Origin: Amycolatopsis orientalis DSM 43388
Lineage (GTDB): Bacteria; Actinomycetota; Actinomycetes; Mycobacteriales; Pseudonocardiaceae
NCBI RefSeq assembly: GCF_000411975.1
Contig: NZ_ASXG01000063.1
Span: forward strand, 1-64,000
Reading direction: 5' to 3'
Length of the DNA stretch: 64,000 nt
Shown here: piece by piece, positions 26,336 to 34,899 of the stretch
Layout of the letters: each line of letters opens with the position of its first letter
Numbering within the stretch: the first letter of the stretch is position 1
Position numbers and translations under genes: made by a program
The notes under the pieces: model-generated
What the model was told of the DNA's origin: nothing
Database searches by the model: none
The model's input: the letters and a program-made list of their open reading frames with translations, nothing else

Positions 26336-26462
26336 GCTTTCCGGAAAGCATATCCCGACCGCGAGTCCGGCGCTTTCGGACAGTCCGCCCGAATTGCCGC
26401 GCATTCTCAGCGTCCTGCCAGAAAACCCGGACTACCCTCGCGGCCGTTCACTGCTTTCGGAC
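26336..26462. promoter_or_regulatory. Divergent intergenic region with GCTTTC-type repeats
   Basis: Between the DUF998-like gene and the FtsW/RodA-like gene lies a 14-bp perfect palindrome GCTTTCCGGAAAGC (26336-26349). An exact 10-bp direct repeat GCTTTCGGAC lies at 26372-26381 and 26453-26462. These share GCTTTC-GGA and could be sites of one regulator. Confidence 0.4.
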
Positions 26463-26474
26463 GACGGGAAATCC

Positions 26475-27869
26475 ATGCCTGCCGCGCGCGGTACGGAATT
26501 GCGACTGCTTCTGTTCGCGGTGGCGATCGTCTGGTTCGCCTTTCTGCTCGTCGACGCGAACGCGCTCGGGCATCTCGGCTCGTCGATCGTCGGCTACGGC
26601 GCGTCGTTCACCGCGGTGGTCGCGGTGGCGCACCTCGCGGTCCGGCGCTGGGCCCCGCACGCGGACCCGCTGATCCTGCCCTGCACTGTGCTGCTCAACG
26701 GCCTGGGCCTGGTGGTGATCCACCGGATCGACCTCGGGCTCGCCGAGCAGGCTGTGCAGCGCGGCAAGACGTACTCGGCCGTCGCCGGGCAGCAGGTGGT
26801 GTGGACGGTCGTGGGGCTGGCGTTGTTCCTGGCCGTGCTCGGCTTCGTGCGCGATCACCGCGTGCTGACCCGGTACGGCTATCTCGCCGGGCTGGCCGGA
26901 ATCGTCGCGGTCGTGCTGCCCGCGCTGCTGCCGTCGTCGCTGTCGGAGGTCAACGGCGCGAAGGTGTGGATCAAGATCGGCCCGATGTCGATCCAGCCGG
27001 GCGAGTTCGCGAAGCTGCTGCTGATCGTCTTCGCCGCGACGACGCTGGTGGCGAAACGGGAATTGTTCCGCGTCGCCGGGCGCAAGGTGCTCGGCGTGGA
27101 ACTGCCGCGGGCACGCGACCTCGGCCCGATCGTGCTCGCCGCGCTCGGCTGCATCGCCGTGCTGGCGTTCGAGAAGGAACTCGGCGCCTCGCTGCTGTTC
27201 TTCGGGATCGTCCTGGTGATGATCTACCTGGCGACCGAGCGGGCGATCTGGGTCTGGGCCGGGCTGACCGTGTTCGCCGGCGGCTGCGTACTGGCGTATT
27301 TCCTGTTCAACCACGTGCGGCAGCGCGTCGCGAACTGGCTGGACCCGCTCGCCACCTACGACCAGGCCGGCGGCGGGTACCAGGTCGCGCAGGGCTTGTT
27401 CGGCCTCGGCACCGGCGGCATGGGCGGCACCGGGCTCGGCGCGGGCAGACCGGACATCGTGCCCGAGGCGAACACCGACTTCATCACCGCGAGCCTCGGC
27501 GAGGAACTGGGTTTCCTCGGACTGGCCGCGGTGCTGATGCTGTACCTGCTGATCGCCCTGCGCGGAATGCGGCACGCGCTCGCCGTCCGGGACAGCTTCG
27601 GCAAGCTCCTCGGCGGCGGGCTCGCGTTCACCGTGGCGATGCAGATTTTCGTGGTCGTCGGCGGCGTGACGAAGCTGATCCCGGAAACGGGGATCACCGC
27701 GCCGTTCCTGTCGAAGGGCGGTTCGTCGCTGCTCGCGAACTACATCCTGGTCGCACTGCTGCTGCGGATCTCGGACGCGGCCCGCCAGCCGAGCGCGACC
27801 GAGCCGGTACAGGCGGCGCGGGCGCCACTGTCCGACGCCGGGACAGTGCTGGTCAACCGGCCTCGATGA
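26475..27869 (+). CDS. FtsW/RodA/SpoVE-family lipid II polymerase, isolated copy
   Basis: A 464-aa SEDS protein with about 12 membrane helices. Conserved segments include GPMSIQPGEFAKL (SEDS signature), FEKELGASLLFFGIVLVMIY with the catalytic-region acidic residue, GGYQVAQGLFGLGTGGMGGTGLG, and PEANTDFITASLGEELGF. It lies away from the pknAB/pbpA cluster in which actinobacterial rodA normally sits, so it is probably an extra copy. No class B PBP partner is in the window. The ATG at 26475 is preferred to one at 26394. The C-terminal codons and ~200 bp beyond are duplicated. Confidence 0.9.
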   Translation: MPAARGTELRLLLFAVAIVWFAFLLVDANALGHLGSSIVGYGASFTAVVAVAHLAVRRWAPHADPLILPCTVLLNGLGLVVIHRIDLGLAEQAVQRGKTYSAVAGQQVVWTVVGLALFLAVLGFVRDHRVLTRYGYLAGLAGIVAVVLPALLPSSLSEVNGAKVWIKIGPMSIQPGEFAKLLLIVFAATTLVAKRELFRVAGRKVLGVELPRARDLGPIVLAALGCIAVLAFEKELGASLLFFGIVLVMIYLATERAIWVWAGLTVFAGGCVLAYFLFNHVRQRVANWLDPLATYDQAGGGYQVAQGLFGLGTGGMGGTGLGAGRPDIVPEANTDFITASLGEELGFLGLAAVLMLYLLIALRGMRHALAVRDSFGKLLGGGLAFTVAMQIFVVVGGVTKLIPETGITAPFLSKGGSSLLANYILVALLLRISDAARQPSATEPVQAARAPLSDAGTVLVNRPR

Positions 27870-28255
27870 CCTGTCCGCGGCCCGACGGGCACGAGCGCCG
27901 GGTCCACTGCGCTCAGCGATCCCGCAACCGAGCACTCGCCTTCGCCAGCTCACCCGCAACCAACGACTCATCCACCGTCACAAGCCGACCACCGTCCACC
28001 ACCGGCATCCCGCCCACGAACAACCTCCGCAACAGCAGCACGGACACCGCTGGCCAGTGCGGGTCAACCGGCCTCGGTGACCAGTCCGCAGCCCGCGGGC
28101 ATCAGCCCGTCCAGCGCCGGTCCACTGCGCTCAGCGATCCCGCAACCGAGCACTCGCTTTCGCCAACTCACCCGCGACCAACGACTCATCCACCGTCACA
28201 AGCCGACCCCCGTCCACCACCGGCTTCCCGCCCACGAACAACTTCCGCAACGGCG
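27844..28255. repeat. ~211-bp imperfect tandem duplication across the deaminase 3' end
   Basis: Sequence from 27844 to about 28038 repeats from 28055 to about 28255, with a few substitutions and a 7-bp indel (the offset is 211 in the first part and 218 in the second). The copy nearest the FtsW/RodA-like gene includes the last codons of that gene; both carry the 3' end of the 8-oxoguanine deaminase frame. This fills the 261 bp between the two genes. Confidence 0.85.
27913..28038 (-). pseudogene. Truncated duplicate of the 8-oxoguanine deaminase C-terminus
   Basis: The minus strand encodes about 41 residues (LRRLFVGGMPVVDGGRLV then TVDESLVAGELAKASARLRDR and a stop) nearly identical to the end of the intact deaminase at 28131. 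The frame and stop are kept, and most nucleotide differences are synonymous, so the copy may come from a once-functional gene. Nothing of the first ~400 residues remains. Confidence 0.8.
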
Positions 28256-29468
28256 GCGGCGCGGCCAGCACCAGAGCCGCGACCGGGTCCTCGATGCCCG
28301 CGTAGTTGAGCCCGTTCAGGTCCCACACCGCCAGGTCCGCGAGCTTCCCCGCCTCCACCGAGCCCAGTTCCTGTTCCCGGCCGAGGCAGCGCGCGCCGCC
28401 CAGGGTGCCTAGCCACAACGCTTCCCGCGTCGTCAAACCTGTCGGTCCGCCGCGTTGCCGGGCCTGCAGCAGCGCCTGGTGCAGTTCCTCGGCCAAGCCG
28501 CCGGATTCGCTCGAAGCCGCGCCGTCGACGCCCAGCCCGACCGGAGCGCCCGCGTCGAGCAGATCCCGCACCGGGGCGATTCCGCTGCCCAGCCGGCCAT
28601 TGGACGTCGGGCAATGCGCGGAACCCGTCGCCGTCGCGCCGAAACGGCGGATCGCCTCCGGGGCGAGGTGCACGGTGTGCGCCAGCCAGACGTCCGGCGC
28701 CAGCCAGCCCAGTTTGTCCGCGTACTCCGCGGGCGTGAGGCCGGTCTCGGCGAGGCATTGCTTTTCCTCGTCCTGGGTTTCGGCCAGGTGCGTGTGCAGC
28801 CGGATCCCCTTGCGCCGGGCCAATTCGGCCGAATCGGCCATCAGCCGCTCGGTGACGGTGAACGGCGAACACGGACCCGCCGCGATCTGCAGGTACGCGC
28901 CCGGCGAGGCGTCATGGTAGCGGTCGATCGCGGCTTCCGTACCGAGCAGGGCGACCTCGGCGGTCTCGACCAGGCTGTCCGGCGGCAGTCCGCCGTCCGA
29001 TTCGCCGCGGTCCATCGAGCCGCGGACCAGGTGCAGCCGCAGCCCGGTCCGTTCCCGCGCGGCGACGAGCGCGGCCACCTGGTCGCCGCCGCCGGACGGG
29101 AAGACGTAGTGGTGGTCGGCGACCGTGGTGCAGCCGCTGAGGGCGAGGCGGGCCATTCCGGCGCTGCCCGCGGCGTGCGTGATGTCCTCGTCCAGTTTGG
29201 CCCACACCGGATACAGCGCGACCAGCCACTCGAACAGCGTGTGGTCGGCGGCGAGCCCGCGGGTGGCCCACTGGTAGAGGTGGTGATGCGTGTTCACGAG
29301 GCCCGGCGTGACGAGGCAGCCGGTAGCGTCGACGCGTTCGTCCGCCTCGCCGGGGAAGGCTCCGTCGCCGACCGCCGCGATGCGGTCGTCCTCGAGCACG
29401 ACGTGCCCGTTGCGGTACTCGGGACCGCTGACCGTCGCGATCGCGGCGTTCTCGACGACTGTCCTCAT
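28131..29468 (-). CDS. 8-oxoguanine deaminase
   Basis: A 445-aa amidohydrolase-superfamily deaminase closest to 8-oxoguanine deaminases (atzA/trzN-like), giving urate from 8-oxoguanine. Motifs are GLVNTHHHLYQWATRG, HTHLAET, LAHTVHLAPEAIRRF, GTAHCPTSN-like TGSAHCPTSNGRLGSG, and GLGVDGAASSESGGL with the catalytic Asp. Chlorohydrolase or guanine deaminase are alternatives, but context in a purine region supports the call. Its 3' end is duplicated downstream. Confidence 0.88.
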   Translation of the reverse strand: MRTVVENAAIATVSGPEYRNGHVVLEDDRIAAVGDGAFPGEADERVDATGCLVTPGLVNTHHHLYQWATRGLAADHTLFEWLVALYPVWAKLDEDITHAAGSAGMARLALSGCTTVADHHYVFPSGGGDQVAALVAARERTGLRLHLVRGSMDRGESDGGLPPDSLVETAEVALLGTEAAIDRYHDASPGAYLQIAAGPCSPFTVTERLMADSAELARRKGIRLHTHLAETQDEEKQCLAETGLTPAEYADKLGWLAPDVWLAHTVHLAPEAIRRFGATATGSAHCPTSNGRLGSGIAPVRDLLDAGAPVGLGVDGAASSESGGLAEELHQALLQARQRGGPTGLTTREALWLGTLGGARCLGREQELGSVEAGKLADLAVWDLNGLNYAGIEDPVAALVLAAPPPLRKLFVGGKPVVDGGRLVTVDESLVAGELAKASARLRDR

Positions 29469-29492
29469 GCGACACTCACCTCCGGAAGCTCT

Positions 29493-29530
29493 CGGGAGTG
29501 GCTACCCCGAACGCGGGGCGGCCACTCCCG
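29493..29530 (-). terminator. Hairpin terminator after htpG
   Basis: CGGGAGTGGC (29493-29502) pairs perfectly with GCCACTCCCG (29521-29530), and inner CCCCG/CGGGG extends the stem. It lies 7 bases after the htpG stop on the minus strand and within 25 bp of the deaminase start. Confidence 0.7.
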
Positions 29531-29537
29531 AATCGCC

Positions 29538-31418
29538 TCACAACGCCCTGGCCGCGCGATCCGCCACCAGGTTCAGGAACCGGCTCGGGTCGCTCAGTTC
29601 GCCGCCCTCGGCGAGCAACGCCATGCCGTGCAACAGCTCCGCGGTCTCGGCCAGCGAAGCATCCTCCGGGTGCTCGGCGAACGCCTTGCGAAGCCCGGTC
29701 ACCAGCGGGTGCTCCGGGTTCAGCTCCAGCACCCGCTTCACCGGCGGCAGCTCCTGTCCCATCGCGCGGTACATCTTCTCCAGCGTCGGGGTCAGGTCGC
29801 CCGCGTCGCCGACGATGCAGGACGGCGACGTCGTCAGCCGCGAGGACAGCCGGACCTCCTTGACGGTGTCGGACAGCGTCGCCGACATCCACTTCAGCAG
29901 GTCCGCGTACTCGGCCTTCTTCTCCTCGGTGGTCTCGTCGCCGAGGTCCACCTCGCCCTTCGCGACCGACTGGAACGTCTTGCCGTCGAAGCCGCTCACC
30001 GCGTCGGCCCACATCTCGTCGACCGGGTCGGTGAGGATCAGCACCTCGTATCCCTTGGCGCGGAACGCTTCCAGGTGCGGCGAGTTCTCGATCGTGGTGC
30101 GCGAATCGCCGGTCAGGTAGTAGATGTGCTCCTGGCCCTCCTTCATCCGCGACACGTAGTCGCGCAGCGAGGTGGGCTTCTCCGCGTGATGCGTCGAGGC
30201 GAACGACGAGATCTCCAGGATCTGCTCGCGGTTCTCCGGGTCGTCGATCAGGCCTTCCTTGATCGCGCGGCCGAACTCGGCCCAGAACTTCGCGTACTTC
30301 TCGGCGTCCTCGGTCATCATCGTCTTGACCGTGGAGAGGATCTTCTTCTCCAGCCGCCGCCGGATCGCCCGGATCTGCCGGTCCTGCTGCAGGATCTCGC
30401 GCGAGACGTTCAGCGACAGGTCCTGGGCGTCGACCACGCCCTTCACGAAGCGCAGGTAGTTCGGCATCAGCGCTTCGCAGTCGTCCATGATGAACACGCG
30501 CTTGACGTACAGCTGCACGCCGCGCTTCGCGTCCCGCATGAACAGGTCCATCGGCGCGCGCGAGGGCAGGAACAGCAGCGCCTGGTACTCGAAGGTGCCC
30601 TCGGCCTGCATCCGGATCGTCTCGAGCGGATCGGTCCAGTCGTGGCTGATGTGCTTGTAGAACTCGTGGTACTCCTCGTCGGAGACCTCGTCCTTCGAAC
30701 GCGCCCAGAGCGCCTTCATCGAGTTGACGGTCTCGAGCCCCTCTTCGCCCTCGCCGGTCTTGGCCATCTGGACCGGCCAGGTGATGAAGTCGGAGTAGCG
30801 CTTGATGATCTCGCGCACCTTCCACGGCGACGTGTAGTCGTAGAGGTGGTCCTCGTCGTCGGCCGGCTTGAGGTGCAGCGTCACCGAGGTGCCCTGCGGG
30901 ACGTCGGAGAGGGTCTCGATCGTGTAGGTGCCCTCGCCGGTGGACTCCCAGCGGACGCCCTCCTCGGTGCCCGCGCGCCGGGTCACCAGGGTGACCTTGT
31001 CGGCGACCATGAAGCTCGAGTAGAAGCCGACGCCGAACTGCCCGATCAGGTCCTGCCCGGCGGATTCCTTCGACTCCTTCAGCTTGCGCAAGAAGTCGGC
31101 GGTGCCGGATTTCGCGATGGTGCCGATCAGGTTGACGACGTCGTCGCGGCTCATCCCGATGCCGTTGTCGCGCACGGTGAGAGTGCGCGCGTCGGAGTCG
31201 AGGAGGATCTCGATGTGCAGGTTGTCAGTCTCGGCCTGGAGATCCTTGTCGCGGTACGTCTCCAGCCGCAGCTTGTCCAGCGCGTCGGAGGCGTTAGAGA
31301 CCAGCTCGCGCAGGAAGATGTCCTTGTTCGAGTAGATCGAGTGGATCATCAGCTGAAGCAGCTGGCGCGCCTCCGACTGGAACTCCAGCGTTTCGACCGT
31401 CCCGGTTTCCTCAGCCAT
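29538..31418 (-). CDS. htpG: Molecular chaperone HtpG (Hsp90)
   Basis: A 626-aa cytosolic Hsp90. The N-terminal ATPase shows [37 protein letters not shown] and GTSVTLHLK. The middle domain has the catalytic-Arg segment [11 protein letters not shown], and the C-terminal dimer domain ends in [20 protein letters not shown]. Length is normal. The ATG at 31418 fits the family start [20 protein letters not shown] lies about 13 bases upstream, rather distant. It stands alone with its own terminator. Confidence 0.97.
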
Positions 31419-31550
31419 GGCTTTTCGTGTTTCCTTTCGCCCCTGAAAGACCAGCATGAAGTCTACCGAGCAGGGACGACAGAACTTGCGGAGACCGCGA
31501 CGTCCGAATGCCGCCGGCGAGGCCCGCTCGAGGCGGCCAGTCTGGCGTCC

Positions 31551-31970
31551 GTGACTGATCCCGCAACCGTGCTCGACGGCATGTATCGAGCCGAAGCTGA
31601 GTATTTCGCCGCCGGCGGTCCCGGCTCGGCCTCGTTCGCTCTGCTGGCCCCGTATTTCGCCGAGGATGTCGTACTGCATCAGGCCGACGGACTGCCGTTC
31701 GGCGGCGCCTGGCACGGCCACGCCGGGCTGGAGAAATTCTTCCTCGAAATGAGCCGGACGTGGGAGTCGTTCGAGATCGGCGAGCAGGAGTTCCTCGCCG
31801 TAGGCGCGACGTCGGTGGTGCTCACCCAGGTCCGCGCCCGGGCGCGGGAAACCGGTCGGGAGCTGGAATTCCCGATCCTGCAGACGCTTCGGGTCGAGAA
31901 CGGGCGGATCGTCGAGGTGCACCCGTTCTACTGGGACACCGCGGCGATCGCGAGTGCCTGCCGCGGCTGA
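31551..31970 (+). CDS. NTF2/SnoaL-like protein
   Basis: A 139-aa protein of the NTF2-like superfamily. A helix (ATVLDGMYRAEAEYFAA), APYFAEDVVLHQADGLPFGGAWHGHAGLEKFF, and a curved sheet ending RIVEVHPFYWDTAAIASAC give a cone-shaped pocket as in SnoaL-like ketosteroid isomerase relatives. Ligand or reaction is unknown. The GTG start is chosen at the family N-terminus. It is divergent from htpG and ends before a bidirectional terminator. Confidence 0.78.
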   Translation: MTDPATVLDGMYRAEAEYFAAGGPGSASFALLAPYFAEDVVLHQADGLPFGGAWHGHAGLEKFFLEMSRTWESFEIGEQEFLAVGATSVVLTQVRARARETGRELEFPILQTLRVENGRIVEVHPFYWDTAAIASACRG

Positions 31971-31973
31971 AGC

Positions 31974-32019
31974 CTCGTGAGCGGCTAAGCCGGTTCTAAC
32001 CGGCCTAGCCACTCACGAG
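31974..32019. terminator. Bidirectional hairpin terminator
   Basis: CTCGTGAG (31974-31981) pairs with CTCACGAG (32012-32019); the inner stem GGCTA/TAGCC and AGCCGGTT/AACCGGC-type bases closes on CT. It lies between convergent genes, ending one base before the aldolase stop. Confidence 0.75.
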
Positions 32020-32020
32020 T

Positions 32021-33217
32021 TCAGGCTTCCCGCCGCGCGTACGCCTCGAGCCGGGCCGCCTCGAACGGCAGTTCCGACTCCGCCAGCGCACCGCAGTAGT
32101 ACCCGCCCAGCAGATACCGTGCGAGCGCTTCCGCGGTGGCCGGTTCGTCCAGCACTCCCGCGGAGGTGTTCGACGCGTAGTCCCGCAACCGTTTGGCCGC
32201 CGCCGGGGCACCCTCGCGGTAGAAGGAGTACGTCGCCGCGTACCGGGTCGGCAGCTGGTGCGGATGCAGGTCCCAGCCCTGGTAGAAGCCGTTCTCCAGG
32301 GACCGCCGCACCAGCCGCAGGTGTTCGGCCCACGCACCCGGCAGGTCGTCGCCGACCGGGAGCCGGTTGGTCGAACCGTCGGACAGCCGCACGCCCGTTC
32401 CGGCAGCCGCGACCTGCATCAGCTGCTTCGCGAAGTCGGCCGCCGGGTGCGCCATGCTCTGGTAGGCCGCGCTGATCCCGAGACCCGCGCTGTAGTCGTA
32501 AGTCCCGTAATGCAGCCCGGAACACCGGCCGTCGGCGGCCTGGATGATCCGCGCGACCGAAACCGTGCCGTCGGTGGAGAGGATCGACTGCGCGGTCTCG
32601 ATCTGCACCTCGAACCGCAACGCGCGGTCCGCCAGTCCGTACGCGGTTTCCAGCCGCCCCAACACTTCCGCGGCGACTTCGACCTGTTCGACCGCGGTCA
32701 CCTTCGGCAGCGTCACCACGAATCCGTCCGGCAGCGATCCTTCGGACAGCAAGCCGGACAGGAACAGGTCGAGCGTCCGGATGCCCCGCCGCCGGGTCGC
32801 GGCTTCGAAGCTCTTGAACCGGATTCCGGCGAACGGGGTGCCGCCGGTGGTCGCGAGCGTCCGCCCGGCGCTTTCGGCGGCCGCGTCCTCCGCTTCGTCG
32901 CCGGGATGGCCGTAGCCGTCCTCGAAGTCGATGCGGAGGTCCTCGATCGGCTCGGTGAGGAGCTTCTCGCGGACGCGCTCGGCCACCGCCGGGTCGAGGT
33001 TCAGCAGGTCGCCGTGTTCGACGAAGACCCGCATCGCCTGCTTGCCCCAGTCGGCGACCAGGCGCGTGCGGTACTGCGACGCCGGAACGTACACCGTGTG
33101 CACCGGACGCCGGCCCGGAGACTCGCCGGGGTACTTCGCCGCCACGCGCGCGTCGGCCTCGGCCAACCGCGCGTCGGCGGCGGTGTAGACGTCCTCGGCG
33201 AGCCGTCCGCCGCCCAT
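32021..33217 (-). CDS. DUF6986 / HpcH-HpaI-type aldolase-like protein beside malate synthase
   Basis: A 398-aa TIM-barrel-like protein related to the HpcH/HpaI-CitE lyase superfamily. LRIDFEDGYGHPGDEAEDAAA has the acidic metal-binding pair, FAGIRFKSFE and FVVTLPKVTAVEQVEVA the barrel strands, RFEVQIETAQSIL the Glu/Gln site, and GLHYGTYDYSAGLGISAAYQ the C-terminal motif. DUF6986 genes travel with malate synthase in actinobacteria. A lyase or ligase acting on glyoxylate or malyl-type compounds is plausible but unproven. Its ATG shares one base with the aceB stop (TAATG). Confidence 0.8.
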   Translation of the reverse strand: MGGGRLAEDVYTAADARLAEADARVAAKYPGESPGRRPVHTVYVPASQYRTRLVADWGKQAMRVFVEHGDLLNLDPAVAERVREKLLTEPIEDLRIDFEDGYGHPGDEAEDAAAESAGRTLATTGGTPFAGIRFKSFEAATRRRGIRTLDLFLSGLLSEGSLPDGFVVTLPKVTAVEQVEVAAEVLGRLETAYGLADRALRFEVQIETAQSILSTDGTVSVARIIQAADGRCSGLHYGTYDYSAGLGISAAYQSMAHPAADFAKQLMQVAAAGTGVRLSDGSTNRLPVGDDLPGAWAEHLRLVRRSLENGFYQGWDLHPHQLPTRYAATYSFYREGAPAAAKRLRDYASNTSAGVLDEPATAEALARYLLGGYYCGALAESELPFEAARLEAYARREA

Positions 33218-34791
33218 TACTGGATGTGCTCGTAAGCCGGCAGGGTCAGGAAGTCCGGGAACTCGTCGGCCAGCGCGACCTGCTCGAACAGCTCGACCGC
33301 GGGCTTCAGCAGATCGTCGGGGACCTCCGCGGCCAGCTCGCCGCGGACGTCGGCGACGACGCCGCGCACCAGCTCCGCGGTGACCTTTTCGCCGTTGTCC
33401 AGCTGCGTGCCGTTCTTGACCCACTGCCACACCTGCGACCGCGAAATCTCGGCCGTGGCGGCGTCTTCCATCAGGTTGTGGATCGCCGCCGCGCCGTTGC
33501 CGCCGAGCCACGAGGCCAGGTAGCGGATGCCGACGTCGACCGCCGCGCGCAGGCCGGCCGCGGTGGCGCTGCCCGGCGTCGAGGCGACGTCCAGCAGCTG
33601 GTCGGCGGTCACCTGCACGTCGTCGCGGGTGCGCTCGAGCTGGTTCGGCTTGTCGCCGAGGACCTTGTCGAACTCTTCCTTGCAGAGTGCGACCATGCCC
33701 GGGTGCGCGACCCACGAACCGTCGAAGCCGTCCCCGGCCTCGCGCGACTTGTCGGCGTGCACCTTGTCGAAGGCGCCCTGGTTGACTTCCGGGTCCTTGC
33801 TCGGGATGAACGCGGCCATGCCGCCGATCGCGAACGCGCCGCGCTTGTGGCAGGTGCGCACGAGCAGTTCGGTGTAGGCGCGCATGAACGGCGCGGTCAT
33901 GGTGACCGAGTTGCGGTCCGGCAGCACGAACTTCTCGCCCGCATCGCGGAAGTACTTGATGACGCTGAACAGGTAGTCCCAGCGGCCGGCGTTGAGGCCG
34001 GAGGCGTGCTCGCGCAGTTCGTAGAGGATCTCTTCCATCTCGAACGCGGCCGGGATGGTCTCGATCAGCACGGTCGCGCGGACGGTGCCGTGCGGGATGC
34101 CGAGCGCCTTCTCCGCGTGCGTGAACACGTCGTTCCACAGCCGCGCTTCGAGGTGGCTTTCCATCTTCGGCAGGTAGAAGTACGGGCCCTTGCCGCGGTT
34201 GAGCAGTTCCTGGGCGTTGTGGAAGAAGTACAGGCCGAAGTCGACCAGCGCGCCGACGCCCTTGCGGCCGCCGAAGGTCAGGTTGCGCTCGTCGAGGTGC
34301 CAGCCGCGCGGGCGGACCACGATGGTGGCGTGCTCGACGTCGGGCTTCAGCTCGTAGTGCTTGCCGTTCTGGTCGAGCGTGATGGTGCCGCGGATCGCGT
34401 CGAACAGGTTGACCTGGCCGCCCACGACGTTCGCCCAGTGCGGCGTGTTCGCGTCCTCGAAGTCGGCGAGCCACACCTTGGCGCCGGAGTTGAGGGCGTT
34501 GATGGTCATTTTGCGGTCGGTCGGGCCGGTGATCTCCACGCGGCGGTCGCGCAGGGCTTCCGGAGCGCCGGCGACCTGCCAGTCGCCCTCGCGGATCTCC
34601 TTCGTTTCCGGGAGGAAATCGAGCCGGCCGGTGGTGCGGGCCTCCTCGCGCCGCTTGCCGCGCGCGACGAGGAGTTCGTCGCGCCTCGCGGCGTACTCGT
34701 CGTGCAAGCCCGCTACGAAAGCGAGGGCTTCCGGCGTCAGAATCTCGTCCCCACGCTCGACGGACCCGCCGAGTACCTGGACCTCAGACAT
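33217..34791 (-). CDS. aceB: Malate synthase A
   Basis: A 524-aa enzyme that condenses glyoxylate and acetyl-CoA to malate. Motifs of the malate synthase A group are VWLADFEDANTPHWANVVGG, VVRPRGWHL, YFYLPKMESHLEARLWNDVF, TVLIETIPAAFEMEEILYEL (Mg2+ Glu), GRWDYLFSVIKYFR, IPSKDPEVNQGAFDKVHADK and WVAHPGMVALC. No isocitrate lyase is near. Pairing with an AllR-type regulator points to glyoxylate from ureidoglycolate. The promoter is shared with the divergent IclR gene. Confidence 0.97.
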   Translation of the reverse strand: MSEVQVLGGSVERGDEILTPEALAFVAGLHDEYAARRDELLVARGKRREEARTTGRLDFLPETKEIREGDWQVAGAPEALRDRRVEITGPTDRKMTINALNSGAKVWLADFEDANTPHWANVVGGQVNLFDAIRGTITLDQNGKHYELKPDVEHATIVVRPRGWHLDERNLTFGGRKGVGALVDFGLYFFHNAQELLNRGKGPYFYLPKMESHLEARLWNDVFTHAEKALGIPHGTVRATVLIETIPAAFEMEEILYELREHASGLNAGRWDYLFSVIKYFRDAGEKFVLPDRNSVTMTAPFMRAYTELLVRTCHKRGAFAIGGMAAFIPSKDPEVNQGAFDKVHADKSREAGDGFDGSWVAHPGMVALCKEEFDKVLGDKPNQLERTRDDVQVTADQLLDVASTPGSATAAGLRAAVDVGIRYLASWLGGNGAAAIHNLMEDAATAEISRSQVWQWVKNGTQLDNGEKVTAELVRGVVADVRGELAAEVPDDLLKPAVELFEQVALADEFPDFLTLPAYEHIQ

Positions 34792-34854
34792 GCGCAACAC
34801 CCCGAGTAGTGCTTTGAATAACGTCCCTACGGTTTTTACCTGACGGACTATAGT

Positions 34855-34869
34855 TTCTGCATAGCGGAA
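34855..34869. promoter_or_regulatory. Probable AllR operator TTCTGCATAGCGGAA
   Basis: A 15-bp imperfect palindrome (TTCtGC-ATA-GCgGAA) lies between divergent aceB and the IclR gene. It starts immediately after a -10-like TATAGT (34849-34854). It resembles TTCCACGTTACGGAA upstream of allB. Sites with TTCC/GGAA ends fit what I recall of AllR targets in Streptomyces. Confidence 0.6.
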
Positions 34870-34899
34870 CATCAATCGGGTCTGTGAGGAGGACCACTG

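Noticed and set aside
31440-31550. Short open stretches between htpG and the NTF2-like gene
   Set aside because: Promoter-sized gap of divergent genes; no start with ribosome site or conserved sequence seen.
28455-31970. 1171-codon plus-strand frame opposite the deaminase and htpG
   Set aside because: Shadow of htpG; only the last 139 codons (NTF2-like protein from 31551) show real protein features.
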